From assembly GCA_041392805.1 (NCBI GenBank), contig JAWKLJ010000002.1, positions 2,681,001-2,745,000 of the forward strand: a DNA stretch of 64,000 nucleotides, given 5' to 3'. The notes beneath the pieces are model-generated. The model was not told the origin of the DNA and made no database searches. It worked only from the letters and a program-made list of their open reading frames with translations. The translations under genes were made by a program, and so were the position numbers. The DNA comes from Saprospiraceae bacterium (GTDB lineage Bacteria; Bacteroidota; Bacteroidia; Chitinophagales; Saprospiraceae). Every line of letters starts with the position of its first letter. Position 1 is the first letter of the stretch. Of the stretch, positions 1 to 8,155 are shown piece by piece.

Positions 1-253
1 CTCGTCCTTCAAAAACACCAGATAGAATTTGAACCGTATCACTTTCTTTTCGTTGGGTTACGATACTGGATTGCCCTGGCCTGCGTCGATCCAACTCAGT
101 TTGAATGAAAGACGCTTCAATAGGCAAACCCGAAGGGCAACCATCAATGATTACGCCAATTGCCTTTCCATGAGACTCACCAAAAGTCATTATTTTAAAA
201 GCATTGCCAAAAGTATTTCCTCCCACTTCAAAAAGATTTTGGTTCTTTGACAT
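1..253 (-). CDS. aroC: Chorismate synthase, N-terminal part (runs off the window)
   Basis: First 84 residues of a minus-strand gene whose 3' end lies beyond position 1. The translation starts MSKNQNLFEVGG and contains FGESHG followed by a D-G-C-P-S-G-L-P stretch and RRRPGQ, the N-terminal signature of chorismate synthase. This enzyme makes chorismate from EPSP at the end of the shikimate pathway and needs reduced FMN. The ATG at 253-251 is the first good start and lies inside a perfect 22-bp palindrome (243-264). A TAnnTTTG-type -7 box sits at 283-290. Another shikimate-pathway gene, aroK, is at 44.2 kb. The identity rests on motifs read by eye and is secure; the start is likely. Confidence 0.93.
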   Translation of the reverse strand, partial: MSKNQNLFEVGGNTFGNAFKIMTFGESHGKAIGVIIDGCPSGLPIEASFIQTELDRRRPGQSSIVTQRKESDTVQILSGVFEGR

Positions 254-264
254 TTGTCAAAGAA
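243..264. repeat. Palindrome family copy 1, overlaps aroC start
   Basis: Perfect inverted repeat with 10-bp arms (TTCTTTGACA / TGTCAAAGAA) and a 2-nt centre. Flanking GG on the left and GG on the right are also shared with the copies at 15794-15834 and 22776-22797. The aroC start codon is in its centre. Confidence 0.85.
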
Positions 265-282
265 GGTAGATTTTTGAGCTCG

Positions 283-290
283 CAAAGGTA
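283..290 (-). promoter_or_regulatory. Probable -7 box for aroC
   Basis: The minus strand reads TACCTTTG followed by C, matching the Bacteroidota TAnnTTTG element, 30 nt upstream of the aroC ATG. No clear TTG -33 box is present at the usual spacing, so the call rests on one box only. Confidence 0.45.
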
Positions 291-422
291 GTGAATCAAG
301 CCATAAGTCCTATAATCGGATGATATAAAATCGGCAACTTAGTCAAAGGAATGGAACTCTTAGGGCGAAAACTTGTTTGTATGGTTGTCTTTGTAGATTT
401 TTGTAGTATAAAATTTACTGAA

Positions 423-2822
423 ATGCAACTTGAGCCGAGTGATCTGTACGAAAAACTGGAATTTGATAAGGTACTAGAACTATTAGAAAATGAATGTGTG
501 GGCCTTTTGGGAAAACAAGCAGTACAAAAAATAGCACCCGAAATTGAGCCTGCCTCCATTTACACCAAATTAAAAGAGGTAAACGCCTTTTCAATAATAC
601 TTAGCAAAGGAGATTCCTTTCCCTTTCAAACCTATTTTGATATTCGCGAAGAGCTTAAAATGTTAGAAATAGAAGGTTATGTGCTTCCGGTAGAAGGTTT
701 GCAGAAAATCAACCTGGTGTTATGCACACTTCGAGACATACTTAAGTTTTTCAACGCTGAAAGACAAGAAGTTTACCCTGATCTATATGTGATTCTTCAA
801 TCGATTACTTTTGATGGAGACCTAATCGTGGCCATTGAAAAAATTATTGATGAGGAAGGTAATATCAAGCCGGATGCGTCCCCCGAATTATTGCGAATCC
901 ATACCCATATTCAAAGTAAACAACGAGAACTTGAAAAACAATTTCGACAGTTAATTAACCAATATCGAAAAAATGGTTGGTTGACAGATAATGTAGAAAG
1001 TTTTCGGAATGGAAGGAGGGTCTTGACTGTTCCATCTGAGCACAAGCGGAAAATCAGAGGAATCATTCATGACGAGTCTACCACAGGGAAAACGGCTTTT
1101 ATTGAACCAGAGGCGGTGATCGAAATCAATAATGATATTTTCGACCTTGAAACAGACTACAAAAAAGAAATTTATAGATTACTCAAAGAATTAAGTGCCA
1201 CCTTAAGGCCTTATGTACCATATTTGCATGTTTATTTGGGACTATTAGTCCGTTTCGATGTCATTCAAGCCAAAGGAAGATTAGCTGTAAAAATGAATGC
1301 GAGTATGCCTAGATTGTCAAAAAAGCCACAATTGGGCATTGCTAGAGGCTTTCACCCCTTGCTTTTATTGAAAAACAAGGCATTGGGTAGGAAAACAGTC
1401 CCATTTACACTTTCTCTTTTTGGCGGTAACCGGATGCTGATGCTCAGTGGACCGAATGCCGGGGGCAAATCCATTACCATGAAATCGGTTGGCCTTTTGC
1501 AATTGATGTTACAATCGGGTTTTTTGATACCCGTTGATGTGGAATCAGAGATGGGCATTTTTTCAAAGATTTTCGCAGATATTGGCGACCAGCAATCCCT
1601 TGAAGATGATTTAAGTACCTATAGCTCCCGATTGGCTAATGCGCGGTCTTTTATCCAACATGCCAATGCCCATACCCTGGTGTTAATTGATGAGTTTGGT
1701 TCAGGTACTGACCCTAAAATTGGCGGAGCCATTGCAGAGGCTGTCTTGCGGGAACTCAATTTTCAACAAGTGCATGGGGTCATCACCACCCACTATTCCA
1801 ACCTAAAGATTTTTGCATTTAAAACCAAAGGAATTGTCAATGGTTGTATGTTATTTGATAGCCAAAATCTTTCTCCTACTTATGAATTAAAAGTAGGAAG
1901 ACCAGGTAGTTCTTATGCTTTTGAAATCGCTCAAAAGAGCGGCCTCCCTGAAAAAGTGTTAAAATATGCTCGCCAAAAGATTGGGAAAAATGAAAAAGCA
2001 GTAGACGAATTATTAGTGGATTTGCAACGTGAGAAAAAAGAATTGGAAGACCAGTTAGAAACCTTGACCAATAAGCAGAATTCTTTGGAAAAACTCATTC
2101 GATCTTATGATCAGATGAGCCGGGATTTGGATTTCCGCAAGAAAAAATTGAAACTGGAAACGAAAGAACAAGCCTTACAACAAACAGCCCATCAAAACAA
2201 AGAGATCGAAAAGGTCATTCGAGAGATTCGAGAAAAACAAAACCTGGAGAAAGCCAAAGAATTAGCTCTCCAAGCCAAAGAAGAACGCCAGCTCCTTTCC
2301 AATGAAGTAAATGAACTAAGAGAGCATATTTACTACGAGCCTGCGGCCAATAAACGGCTGGAAAAAGAAGCGATTATTAAAGTGGGCGATTTTGTGAAAA
2401 TGCGCACGGGAGGAGCAACGGGGCAGGTAGAATCTGTTGATAAAAAGAAAGCGGTCGTATGGATTGGAGATTTGAAAATGACCATCAAATTACGCGACCT
2501 CCAACCTGCCAATGAGCCACTCGAAGTCAGGTCAACTAAAAGTGTGCAAATGGATCAAATTGCAAACACCGCCAGTTTCCAATCCAAAATTGATATACGA
2601 GGAATGCGAATGGAAGAAGCCCTGAAAATTGTAGAAGATTTTGTAGATAAAGCCCTGATGGCCAATACCAATACCCTTAGGATCGTCCATGGTAAAGGCA
2701 ATGGGGTATTGCGGCAAGTGGTCCGGCAAAAACTTCGAGAATACCAAAATGTAGACATGGATATTCGCCACCCAGAAGCAGAATTAGGTGGGGATGGTGT
2801 TACTTTGATAGAAATAAAATAA
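423..2822 (+). CDS. mutS2: Endonuclease MutS2 / RqcU-type MutS homologue with Smr domain
   Basis: 799-residue protein of the MutS2 family. A MutS-type core with long helices is followed by an ABC-like ATPase with Walker A GPNAGGKS (about residues 343-350) and a Walker B containing LIDEFGSGTDP (about 420-430). A long charged coiled coil comes next (about 520-660), then a C-terminal Smr domain from about residue 720 with the HGKGNGVLR signature. MutS2 proteins have been linked to suppression of homologous recombination and, in Firmicutes, to splitting collided ribosomes; which role applies here cannot be read from sequence. The ATG at 423 is preferred over one at 351 because homologues begin at the equivalent of MQLEPSDLYEKL. 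The ECF sigma gene follows after 51 nt. Confidence 0.92.
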   Translation: MQLEPSDLYEKLEFDKVLELLENECVGLLGKQAVQKIAPEIEPASIYTKLKEVNAFSIILSKGDSFPFQTYFDIREELKMLEIEGYVLPVEGLQKINLVLCTLRDILKFFNAERQEVYPDLYVILQSITFDGDLIVAIEKIIDEEGNIKPDASPELLRIHTHIQSKQRELEKQFRQLINQYRKNGWLTDNVESFRNGRRVLTVPSEHKRKIRGIIHDESTTGKTAFIEPEAVIEINNDIFDLETDYKKEIYRLLKELSATLRPYVPYLHVYLGLLVRFDVIQAKGRLAVKMNASMPRLSKKPQLGIARGFHPLLLLKNKALGRKTVPFTLSLFGGNRMLMLSGPNAGGKSITMKSVGLLQLMLQSGFLIPVDVESEMGIFSKIFADIGDQQSLEDDLSTYSSRLANARSFIQHANAHTLVLIDEFGSGTDPKIGGAIAEAVLRELNFQQVHGVITTHYSNLKIFAFKTKGIVNGCMLFDSQNLSPTYELKVGRPGSSYAFEIAQKSGLPEKVLKYARQKIGKNEKAVDELLVDLQREKKELEDQLETLTNKQNSLEKLIRSYDQMSRDLDFRKKKLKLETKEQALQQTAHQNKEIEKVIREIREKQNLEKAKELALQAKEERQLLSNEVNELREHIYYEPAANKRLEKEAIIKVGDFVKMRTGGATGQVESVDKKKAVVWIGDLKMTIKLRDLQPANEPLEVRSTKSVQMDQIANTASFQSKIDIRGMRMEEALKIVEDFVDKALMANTNTLRIVHGKGNGVLRQVVRQKLREYQNVDMDIRHPEAELGGDGVTLIEIK

Positions 2823-2873
2823 TTTTCACCCACACGCAACCCTTTTTCCTGTTCTTTCCGTATCTGCATAAAT

Positions 2874-3440
2874 ATGGCAGACACCGACAATATAAACCTT
2901 GACATACTCCTACAAGGCTGTCGAGAAAAAAGGCGAAGTAGTCAAAAAAAGCTCTATGAGCTCTTTTATGGCTATGGTATGAATATCTGTTTGCGTTATG
3001 CCAAAAACCAGACAGAGGCACAAGAAATGCTCAACGATGGCTTTTTGAGAATATTCACGAACATCGATCAATTCGATTCAGATTTCCCTTTTAAAGGCTG
3101 GCTTAGAAAAGTGTTAGTCAATGCAGCAATTGATTACCACCGCAAGCACAAACGATACCAATTAACCACCCTTTCCGCAGACATTTCACAAATGGTTGAG
3201 CAAAGGCAGGATGAGCCAATTATTGGGCCAGAGGAAGATGTTTTGTCTGTACTACAAAAGTTGCCACCGGCCTATCAAATGGTCTTCAACCTTTATGTCA
3301 TGGAGGGTTTTAAGCACCATGAAATTGCAGAGAAATTAAATATTAGCGTTGGGGCATCAAAATCTAATTTGTCGAGGGCTAAGGAAAAATTAAGAATCTT
3401 ATTGCTTAACAAACAGGGTAAAAGGATCAAATCCAATTGA
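2874..3440 (+). CDS. ECF-type RNA polymerase sigma factor
   Basis: 188-residue sigma-70-family protein with only regions 2 and 4. Region 2 (about residues 25-95) contains the LRYAKNQTEAQEMLNDGFLR and F-KGWLRKVLVNAAID patterns. Region 4 (about 125-180) has LPPAYQMVFNLYVMEGF and a helix-turn-helix with GASKSNLSRAKEKLR. These proteins direct RNA polymerase to a small stress- or envelope-related regulon. The downstream gene starts 2 nt after the stop and encodes a single-pass membrane protein, which is probably its anti-sigma partner. Family assignment is firm; the regulon is unknown. Confidence 0.93.
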   Translation: MADTDNINLDILLQGCREKRRSSQKKLYELFYGYGMNICLRYAKNQTEAQEMLNDGFLRIFTNIDQFDSDFPFKGWLRKVLVNAAIDYHRKHKRYQLTTLSADISQMVEQRQDEPIIGPEEDVLSVLQKLPPAYQMVFNLYVMEGFKHHEIAEKLNISVGASKSNLSRAKEKLRILLLNKQGKRIKSN

Positions 3441-3442
3441 GT

Positions 3443-4741
3443 ATGGATGATTTTTACAAATCGCTGAAAGATAACCTGGAAAATCGGCCGGAACCCCATT
3501 TTGAGGAGAGTGCATGGAACGCCTTAGACAACCAGCTGAACCAGTTGGAGCAACAGAAGGGCAGGATAGTGGTTTGGCCATGGTGGTCCTATGTTTTGCT
3601 AGCTTTATTACCCTTGTCTGTTATTTTAAATGGGTGGCTCTTTTGGCAAAATCAGCAAGTTGCCACCACGCCTATTACCACAAATGCAGCTATGGCACCA
3701 AGCGTAGATACCGTTTTTCAAACTCGCTTCGTTTATCAGTTTGATACCGTTCACCACACACAAATTATTGAAAAACAAAAACTTGTGCCAATAGGCTTTG
3801 GCTCAAGTTGGAAGAATAGATTACAGGGAGATATGGAATTTTGGACTCAGCGATTTTCAATTCAAGGAAATAAATCTACTGATGTTTCATCTGTGGTTAC
3901 GATTAGTGAATGGCTCCAATCAAGAGCGATAGATACTGCTTATCCTTTGGCCATACACCCCGACCTTGGAAAGCCAAAAGGAGGTGCAGAAACAAATCAG
4001 GAAAAGGGGGATAAATTATCGTTGATGCCCCTTCAAAAACTTGGTTTTTTATTAGATATTCCGCTACAAAAGGAGAATGCCAATGCTTATGACCTGCCGA
4101 TTGCTGCTTTCCGACCGACGCGGCCTCCGTTTTTAAGTGCACTCCGGCCGCAAGGCTTATCGATTGGCTTGCATGGGGGAGTGGCCTATCCCTTTTTAGA
4201 AAGGGTAGAGGATGAAGCCGCCCATTATCGTGGCATTAACCTGGCGCTACAATTTCCCGGCCATGTTGAATTATGGGGCGAGTTGGGCTTTCAAAATATA
4301 AACTATAAGGTTTATGAAATGGACGAGGCATTGGGCGTTCCGGTAAAAGAGGCTCCTGTAGGTGGGTTCACCTTTTATAATGCGCTGGTCTTACAATCCA
4401 GATTGTATTATGCAGGAGGACTGAAGTATCGATTTCTACATTTGGGTAGTAGGTGGCGGCCAGTTGTTGAAATGGGCTATAGCAGCCTCTCCTTTTTGCC
4501 ATATGAAATATACTACGAATTCCAGGATCCCAATATAGATAATGATATTCGCCTTGAAAATCATATTGATCGAAAGGATGGCCCCACCCATTATTTAATT
4601 ACCAGAGCTGGATACGAGATGGTGCTAAACAAAAGATGGCAGTGGCAAATCATGGGAGAATTTCGCTATTCATTATCTGAGAACACCTTTACCAACCCAC
4701 ACCTGCTTGGGCTAAAAGCAGGTCTTTCTTATCAATTTTAA
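3443..4741 (+). CDS. Membrane-anchored putative anti-sigma protein with C-terminal outer-membrane-like beta-barrel
   Basis: 432 residues if started at ATG 3443; a TTG six nt upstream is possible. The first 45 residues are acidic and helical, as in cytoplasmic anti-sigma segments. One transmembrane helix (about 46-68, rich in W and L) follows, then a low-complexity stretch of about 160 residues. The last 200 residues look like alternating amphipathic strands ending in a C-terminal phenylalanine (SYQF), as outer-membrane barrels do. It is cotranscribed with the ECF sigma gene (2-nt gap). I infer an anti-sigma sensor role from position and topology. A barrel-like end behind an inner-membrane helix is unusual and the architecture should be modelled. 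No named family recognised. Confidence 0.6.
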   Translation: MDDFYKSLKDNLENRPEPHFEESAWNALDNQLNQLEQQKGRIVVWPWWSYVLLALLPLSVILNGWLFWQNQQVATTPITTNAAMAPSVDTVFQTRFVYQFDTVHHTQIIEKQKLVPIGFGSSWKNRLQGDMEFWTQRFSIQGNKSTDVSSVVTISEWLQSRAIDTAYPLAIHPDLGKPKGGAETNQEKGDKLSLMPLQKLGFLLDIPLQKENANAYDLPIAAFRPTRPPFLSALRPQGLSIGLHGGVAYPFLERVEDEAAHYRGINLALQFPGHVELWGELGFQNINYKVYEMDEALGVPVKEAPVGGFTFYNALVLQSRLYYAGGLKYRFLHLGSRWRPVVEMGYSSLSFLPYEIYYEFQDPNIDNDIRLENHIDRKDGPTHYLITRAGYEMVLNKRWQWQIMGEFRYSLSENTFTNPHLLGLKAGLSYQF

Positions 4742-4817
4742 AATAGTTGGCCAACCTACGCAACCCTTTTAAGCATTTTATACGTAAGGGGGAAATTATA
4801 ACTCAAACATTTTATTT

Positions 4818-5264
4818 ATGATAAAATTTGCATGTGGAGCTATCTGCTTGTTAGCAACTATCGGCTTAACCGCCCAAATTATTCCTAATTACCAAACAAA
4901 TATTGATACTGCAAAAAACTTGGCACAGACAGAAAATCGGTCTATCCTAATGGTTTTTGCGGGCTCCGATTGGTGCCGACCATGTATTCAATTCAAAAAG
5001 GATATTTTGGAATCAGCAGCTTTTCAGCTTTATGCTAAAGAAAACCTAGTCATCCTTTACCTTGATTTTCCTGCCAGACGCAAAAATCAATTGCCTGACG
5101 AGCAAAGGAAACACAACGAAGCGCTGGCAGAACAATTCAACAAATCTGGTCGCTTCCCCAACATCCTGCTACTTTCTCCCCAAGGAGAAGTCTTGTCTCC
5201 CCTGACCTTCTCCAACCAGTCACCTACAGACTTTATTGCCGAAATTACAAGGCAAGGAACTTAA
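4818..5264 (+). CDS. Secreted thioredoxin-fold protein (WCRPC motif)
   Basis: 148 residues. A hydrophobic N-terminus ending near residue 19 (TAQ) looks like a signal peptide, so the protein should act in the periplasm. A thioredoxin-like fold follows with the redox motif W-C-R-P-C at residues 52-56 and the conserved cis-proline region G-R-F-P-N. The length and the 'VFAGSDWC' lead-in match the thiol-disulfide proteins (DUF255/TlpA-like) that accompany ApbE genes in Bacteroidota. It is first in a row with apbE, a DUF4266 lipoprotein and a DUF3570 protein. Likely role: keeping a cysteine substrate in the envelope reduced, possibly the Cys-rich DUF4266 protein. Confidence 0.82.
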   Translation: MIKFACGAICLLATIGLTAQIIPNYQTNIDTAKNLAQTENRSILMVFAGSDWCRPCIQFKKDILESAAFQLYAKENLVILYLDFPARRKNQLPDEQRKHNEALAEQFNKSGRFPNILLLSPQGEVLSPLTFSNQSPTDFIAEITRQGT

Positions 5265-5304
5265 GGAGTTCCTAATTGCCTCATCTTTAATTATGCTTAT
5301 CACC

Positions 5305-6300
5305 ATGAGAAAGCTTTTAATCGTAGTGTTCCTATGCTGGAGCCAATTGGCCATTAGCCAATCTTCACCTTTAGTTGAGCATAAAAAGGTACTCAAATTA
5401 ATGGGGACCCGCTTTGAATTAGGGGCGACGGCGACCAGTGACACCCTGGCCTGGGCCGCCATCAATGCTGGGATCGCAGAAATCCAGCGGATTGAGAAGT
5501 TGATATCCTCCTGGGATGAACATTCCCAAACCAGTGCTATCAACCAAAAGGCTGGCCTGGCACCTGTGAAAGTAGCTAAGGAATTATTTGATCTTATTTT
5601 CAGGGCCAAAAAAGTAGCAAAACTAACCGATGGAGCCTTTGATATTTCGTTTGCATCCATGGATCGCATTTGGAAGTTCGATGGCAGCATGCAGGCAATG
5701 CCACCTCCAGCGGCCGTGCAAGCCGCTGCCGCCAAAATTAATTGGGAAAACATCATTTTAGATGCCGAACAACAGACTGTATTCCTCAAGGAGGAAGGTA
5801 TGAAAATCGGCTTTGGTGGCATTGGTAAAGGGTATGCAGCCAACCGGGCCAAGGCCTTGATGGCAAGGTTGCCTGGTGTCAAGGGTGGCATCGTTAACGC
5901 CGCTGGCGACCTTTGCGCCTGGGGCGAGCGGGCCGAACAAAAAAAATGGACCATCAAAATTGCCGACCCTACTGATAAAACCAAAGCGTTAGGATGGCTG
6001 CAAATAAAGGAGGCAGCAGTCGTTACCTCGGGAGATTATGAGCGCTTTGTTTTTTTTGATGGAAAACGGTATGCTCATATTATTGATCCTCGGACGGGGT
6101 ATCCCACGACAGGGATCAAAAGTGCGACCATCGTTTGTTCGGATGCCGAAATTGCAGATGCCCTGGCGACCAGCGTATTTGTCTTAGGCCGCGTAGATGG
6201 TATGGCCCTCATCAACCAGCTCAAGGGCGTAGAATGCTTAATTATTACGGATGAAAATGAAATTTTGACATCCGATCATCTCCAACTTAATTATTACTAA
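5305..6300 (+). CDS. apbE: FAD:protein FMN transferase (ApbE family)
   Basis: 331 residues. ApbE uses FAD to attach FMN covalently to threonine or serine of target proteins outside the cytoplasm. The sequence carries the family landmarks in order: MGTRFE (33-38), SSWD (68-71), GGIGKGYA (161-168), NAAGDL (188-193), TSGDYERF (231-238), HIIDPRTGYP (248-257) and DALAT (285-289). The first 19 residues form a signal peptide without a lipobox cysteine. The start at 5305 (MRKLLIVVFL) is chosen because the longer frame from 5236 would bury the signal peptide. The stop overlaps the ATG of the next gene (TAATG). No obvious flavinylation target motif is seen in the neighbours. Confidence 0.93.
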   Translation: MRKLLIVVFLCWSQLAISQSSPLVEHKKVLKLMGTRFELGATATSDTLAWAAINAGIAEIQRIEKLISSWDEHSQTSAINQKAGLAPVKVAKELFDLIFRAKKVAKLTDGAFDISFASMDRIWKFDGSMQAMPPPAAVQAAAAKINWENIILDAEQQTVFLKEEGMKIGFGGIGKGYAANRAKALMARLPGVKGGIVNAAGDLCAWGERAEQKKWTIKIADPTDKTKALGWLQIKEAAVVTSGDYERFVFFDGKRYAHIIDPRTGYPTTGIKSATIVCSDAEIADALATSVFVLGRVDGMALINQLKGVECLIITDENEILTSDHLQLNYY

Positions 6301-6524
6301 TGAAAAAATATCGTTTGGTAAATGGCCTGGCAAGTCTAGCCTTTTTATGCTGCTTGAACAGCTGCGTCTCCGTCAAAGCCTATCAAAAGATGTATCTCAA
6401 TGATAGTGAAATGGAACTGGCAGCCAAAAAATGTGAAACCTTCGAAACCAACTTTGAAGCCTATCGGGAAGGCGCCCAGGGCGCAAATGGCGGCAAAGTG
6501 GGTGGCGGATGTGGCTGTAATTGA
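6300..6524 (+). CDS. DUF4266 lipoprotein with Cys-Gly-rich tail
   Basis: 74 residues. A signal peptide ends in the lipobox L-N-S-C (lipid-modified Cys22). The mature part begins VSVKAYQKMYLND, typical of DUF4266. The last residues read GGKVGGGCGCN, with two cysteines in a glycine run at the very C-terminus. It overlaps apbE by one base, so the two are translated together. The function of DUF4266 is not known to me. The conserved terminal cysteines suggest metal binding or modification, and the adjacent thioredoxin-fold protein could act on them (inference). Confidence 0.85.
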   Translation: MKKYRLVNGLASLAFLCCLNSCVSVKAYQKMYLNDSEMELAAKKCETFETNFEAYREGAQGANGGKVGGGCGCN

Positions 6525-6562
6525 AAGGAAGGATAAAAGAAGGAAAATCATAATTAAAACAA

Positions 6563-7795
6563 ATGATCAATAACGCAAGAAAAGGCACTTACCAGAGTTA
6601 TACCTTAACGTTTACAACCCTGGTGGCCATTCTAATCCTTTCTGCACCGATGACACTGGTGGCACAGGATGCAAAATATAAAATGAAAGGAAACGATAAA
6701 GAAATAACTGCTGATTTTCTAATGAGTTACTATGACCAGGATGGTAACAATGCAGCGGTAACCGGAGGTTTAGGGACGGAAAAATTAGAAGATGTTGCTA
6801 CCTTAATAGTTCTCAATATCCCCATAGATACGACCCAATCTCTTGCCGCTTCCCTTGGTGCTGATTTCTATTCTTCCGCCTCGACGGATAATATTGACAA
6901 TAATGTTTCATCCGCTTCAGCACATGATTTAAGGGTCTTTATGAACTTGGGCTATGCCAAAAAGAATTTGCGTAAAGCAGAGACTTATGGCATAGGGCTG
7001 GGGTTTTCCAATGAATACGATTACACTTCTATTTCAGCTAACTTGTCGTGGGCAAAAGAATTTAATGAAGGAAATTCAGAGTTAAACTTAAAAGCACAGG
7101 CTTTTCTGGACCGTTGGGAGACCATCTTTCCAATAGAATTACGGCAGGAGGTGAGTGTACCTACCAATGGACGGCAGTCTTATAATTTTCAGGCAGCCTT
7201 TTCACAAGTAATCAATCGTAGGATGCAATTTTCCGTCTCGGGCGAATTGATTTACATGAAAGGATTGCTTTCGACACCTTTTCACCGGGTGTATTTCCAA
7301 GATCAGAACCTTGCAGATATTGAGCGATTACCGGACAGTCGCTTGAAGATTCCCATTGGTGTCAGGTTGAACTATTTCCCGATAGATGAATTCGTTCTTC
7401 GATCTTACTATCGGTATTATTGGGATGACTTTGGGATAAATGCCCATACCCTGAGCTTAGAAACGCCCATCAAGTTAAACCCTGTATGGAGTGTAACCCC
7501 GTTTTACCGATACCATATCCAGACGGGCTCAACTTATTTTGCACCTTATGGTGAACACCTGTCAGATGAGTTATTTTATACCTCTGATTATGATTTATCT
7601 GCATTGTCCAGTCATAAGTTTGGAATGGGCATAAAGCTGGCGCCACTTTATGGCTTGGCCAGGATGAAGTCGCCCATAGGAAAGGAAAAAATGATGATCA
7701 TGAAATCCTTAGAATTGAGAGGAGCCTATTATCAACGAAGTACCGATTTGAAGGCTTTTATTGTGAGTCTCGGACTTAGTTTTGGGGTAAAATAG
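6563..7795 (+). CDS. DUF3570 outer-membrane protein
   Basis: 410 residues. A signal peptide ends near VAQ (about 35). The remainder is a run of amphipathic strands with many aromatic residues, as in an outer-membrane beta-barrel, and the family is DUF3570. Such proteins are found beside DUF4266 and ApbE genes. The sequence includes D-F-Y-S-S-A-S-T-D-N-I-D near residue 100 and several YY/YRYYWDDF segments. It lies 38 nt after the DUF4266 gene and is followed by a good terminator (7842-7873), so it closes the operon. The barrel may export, display or import whatever the cassette handles; no substrate can be read from the sequence. Confidence 0.82.
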   Translation: MINNARKGTYQSYTLTFTTLVAILILSAPMTLVAQDAKYKMKGNDKEITADFLMSYYDQDGNNAAVTGGLGTEKLEDVATLIVLNIPIDTTQSLAASLGADFYSSASTDNIDNNVSSASAHDLRVFMNLGYAKKNLRKAETYGIGLGFSNEYDYTSISANLSWAKEFNEGNSELNLKAQAFLDRWETIFPIELRQEVSVPTNGRQSYNFQAAFSQVINRRMQFSVSGELIYMKGLLSTPFHRVYFQDQNLADIERLPDSRLKIPIGVRLNYFPIDEFVLRSYYRYYWDDFGINAHTLSLETPIKLNPVWSVTPFYRYHIQTGSTYFAPYGEHLSDELFYTSDYDLSALSSHKFGMGIKLAPLYGLARMKSPIGKEKMMIMKSLELRGAYYQRSTDLKAFIVSLGLSFGVK

Positions 7796-7841
7796 ACAAC
7801 TTCATAAAGAATGTGGAGTGTTTGATTTGGAGAAAGAAAAG

Positions 7842-7873
7842 GGCCTGGAACACATCCAGGCCTTCTTCTTTTA
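7842..7873 (+). terminator. Rho-independent terminator after the DUF3570 gene
   Basis: Hairpin with arms GGCCTGGA / TCCAGGCC and a 5-nt loop, followed by TTCTTCTTTTAT. It is 47 nt after the DUF3570 stop. Confidence 0.85.
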
Positions 7874-7913
7874 TAGCGTATTTATGTTTGACTGACCACT
7901 GAGTAAGTGGTTT

Positions 7914-8155
7914 AGAGCATGTTTGGAGGTCACCCTTTATTCACAGCCTTTATAGTGATTTATGGTGTTCATGAATCTCCCAAGGTCGATTTGGGTCTAA
8001 AACTATCCCTTTTTCGCTGATACTTCGTTGCTTTTTTTGTCCGTACCGAAGGGTATGAACTTCAAAAAGGCACTGTTGATACACTGTATCAAGCCATCTC
8101 AGTCAACGAAAAATTGACACTTTTTGCCTCCAAAAGCGACCTCCAAACATGCTCT
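7914..8155. mobile_element. MITE-like inverted-repeat element, copy 1 (242 bp)
   Basis: Bounded by 18-bp perfect terminal inverted repeats AGAGCATGTTTGGAGGTC / GACCTCCAAACATGCTCT. The interior is non-coding and contains nested inverted repeats. A shorter copy (164 bp) lies at 50931-51094 in the opposite orientation; the two share long blocks, and copy 1 carries extra blocks of roughly 25 and 55 nt. The right end overlaps the ndk stop codon, which is read from the terminal repeat. Size, inverted ends and internal length variation resemble a miniature transposable element or a large BIME-like repeat. No transposase for it is in the window. Confidence 0.8.

Noticed and set aside
29..250. Plus-strand open frame of 73 codons
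   Set aside because: It is antisense to the clear chorismate synthase N-terminus on the minus strand.
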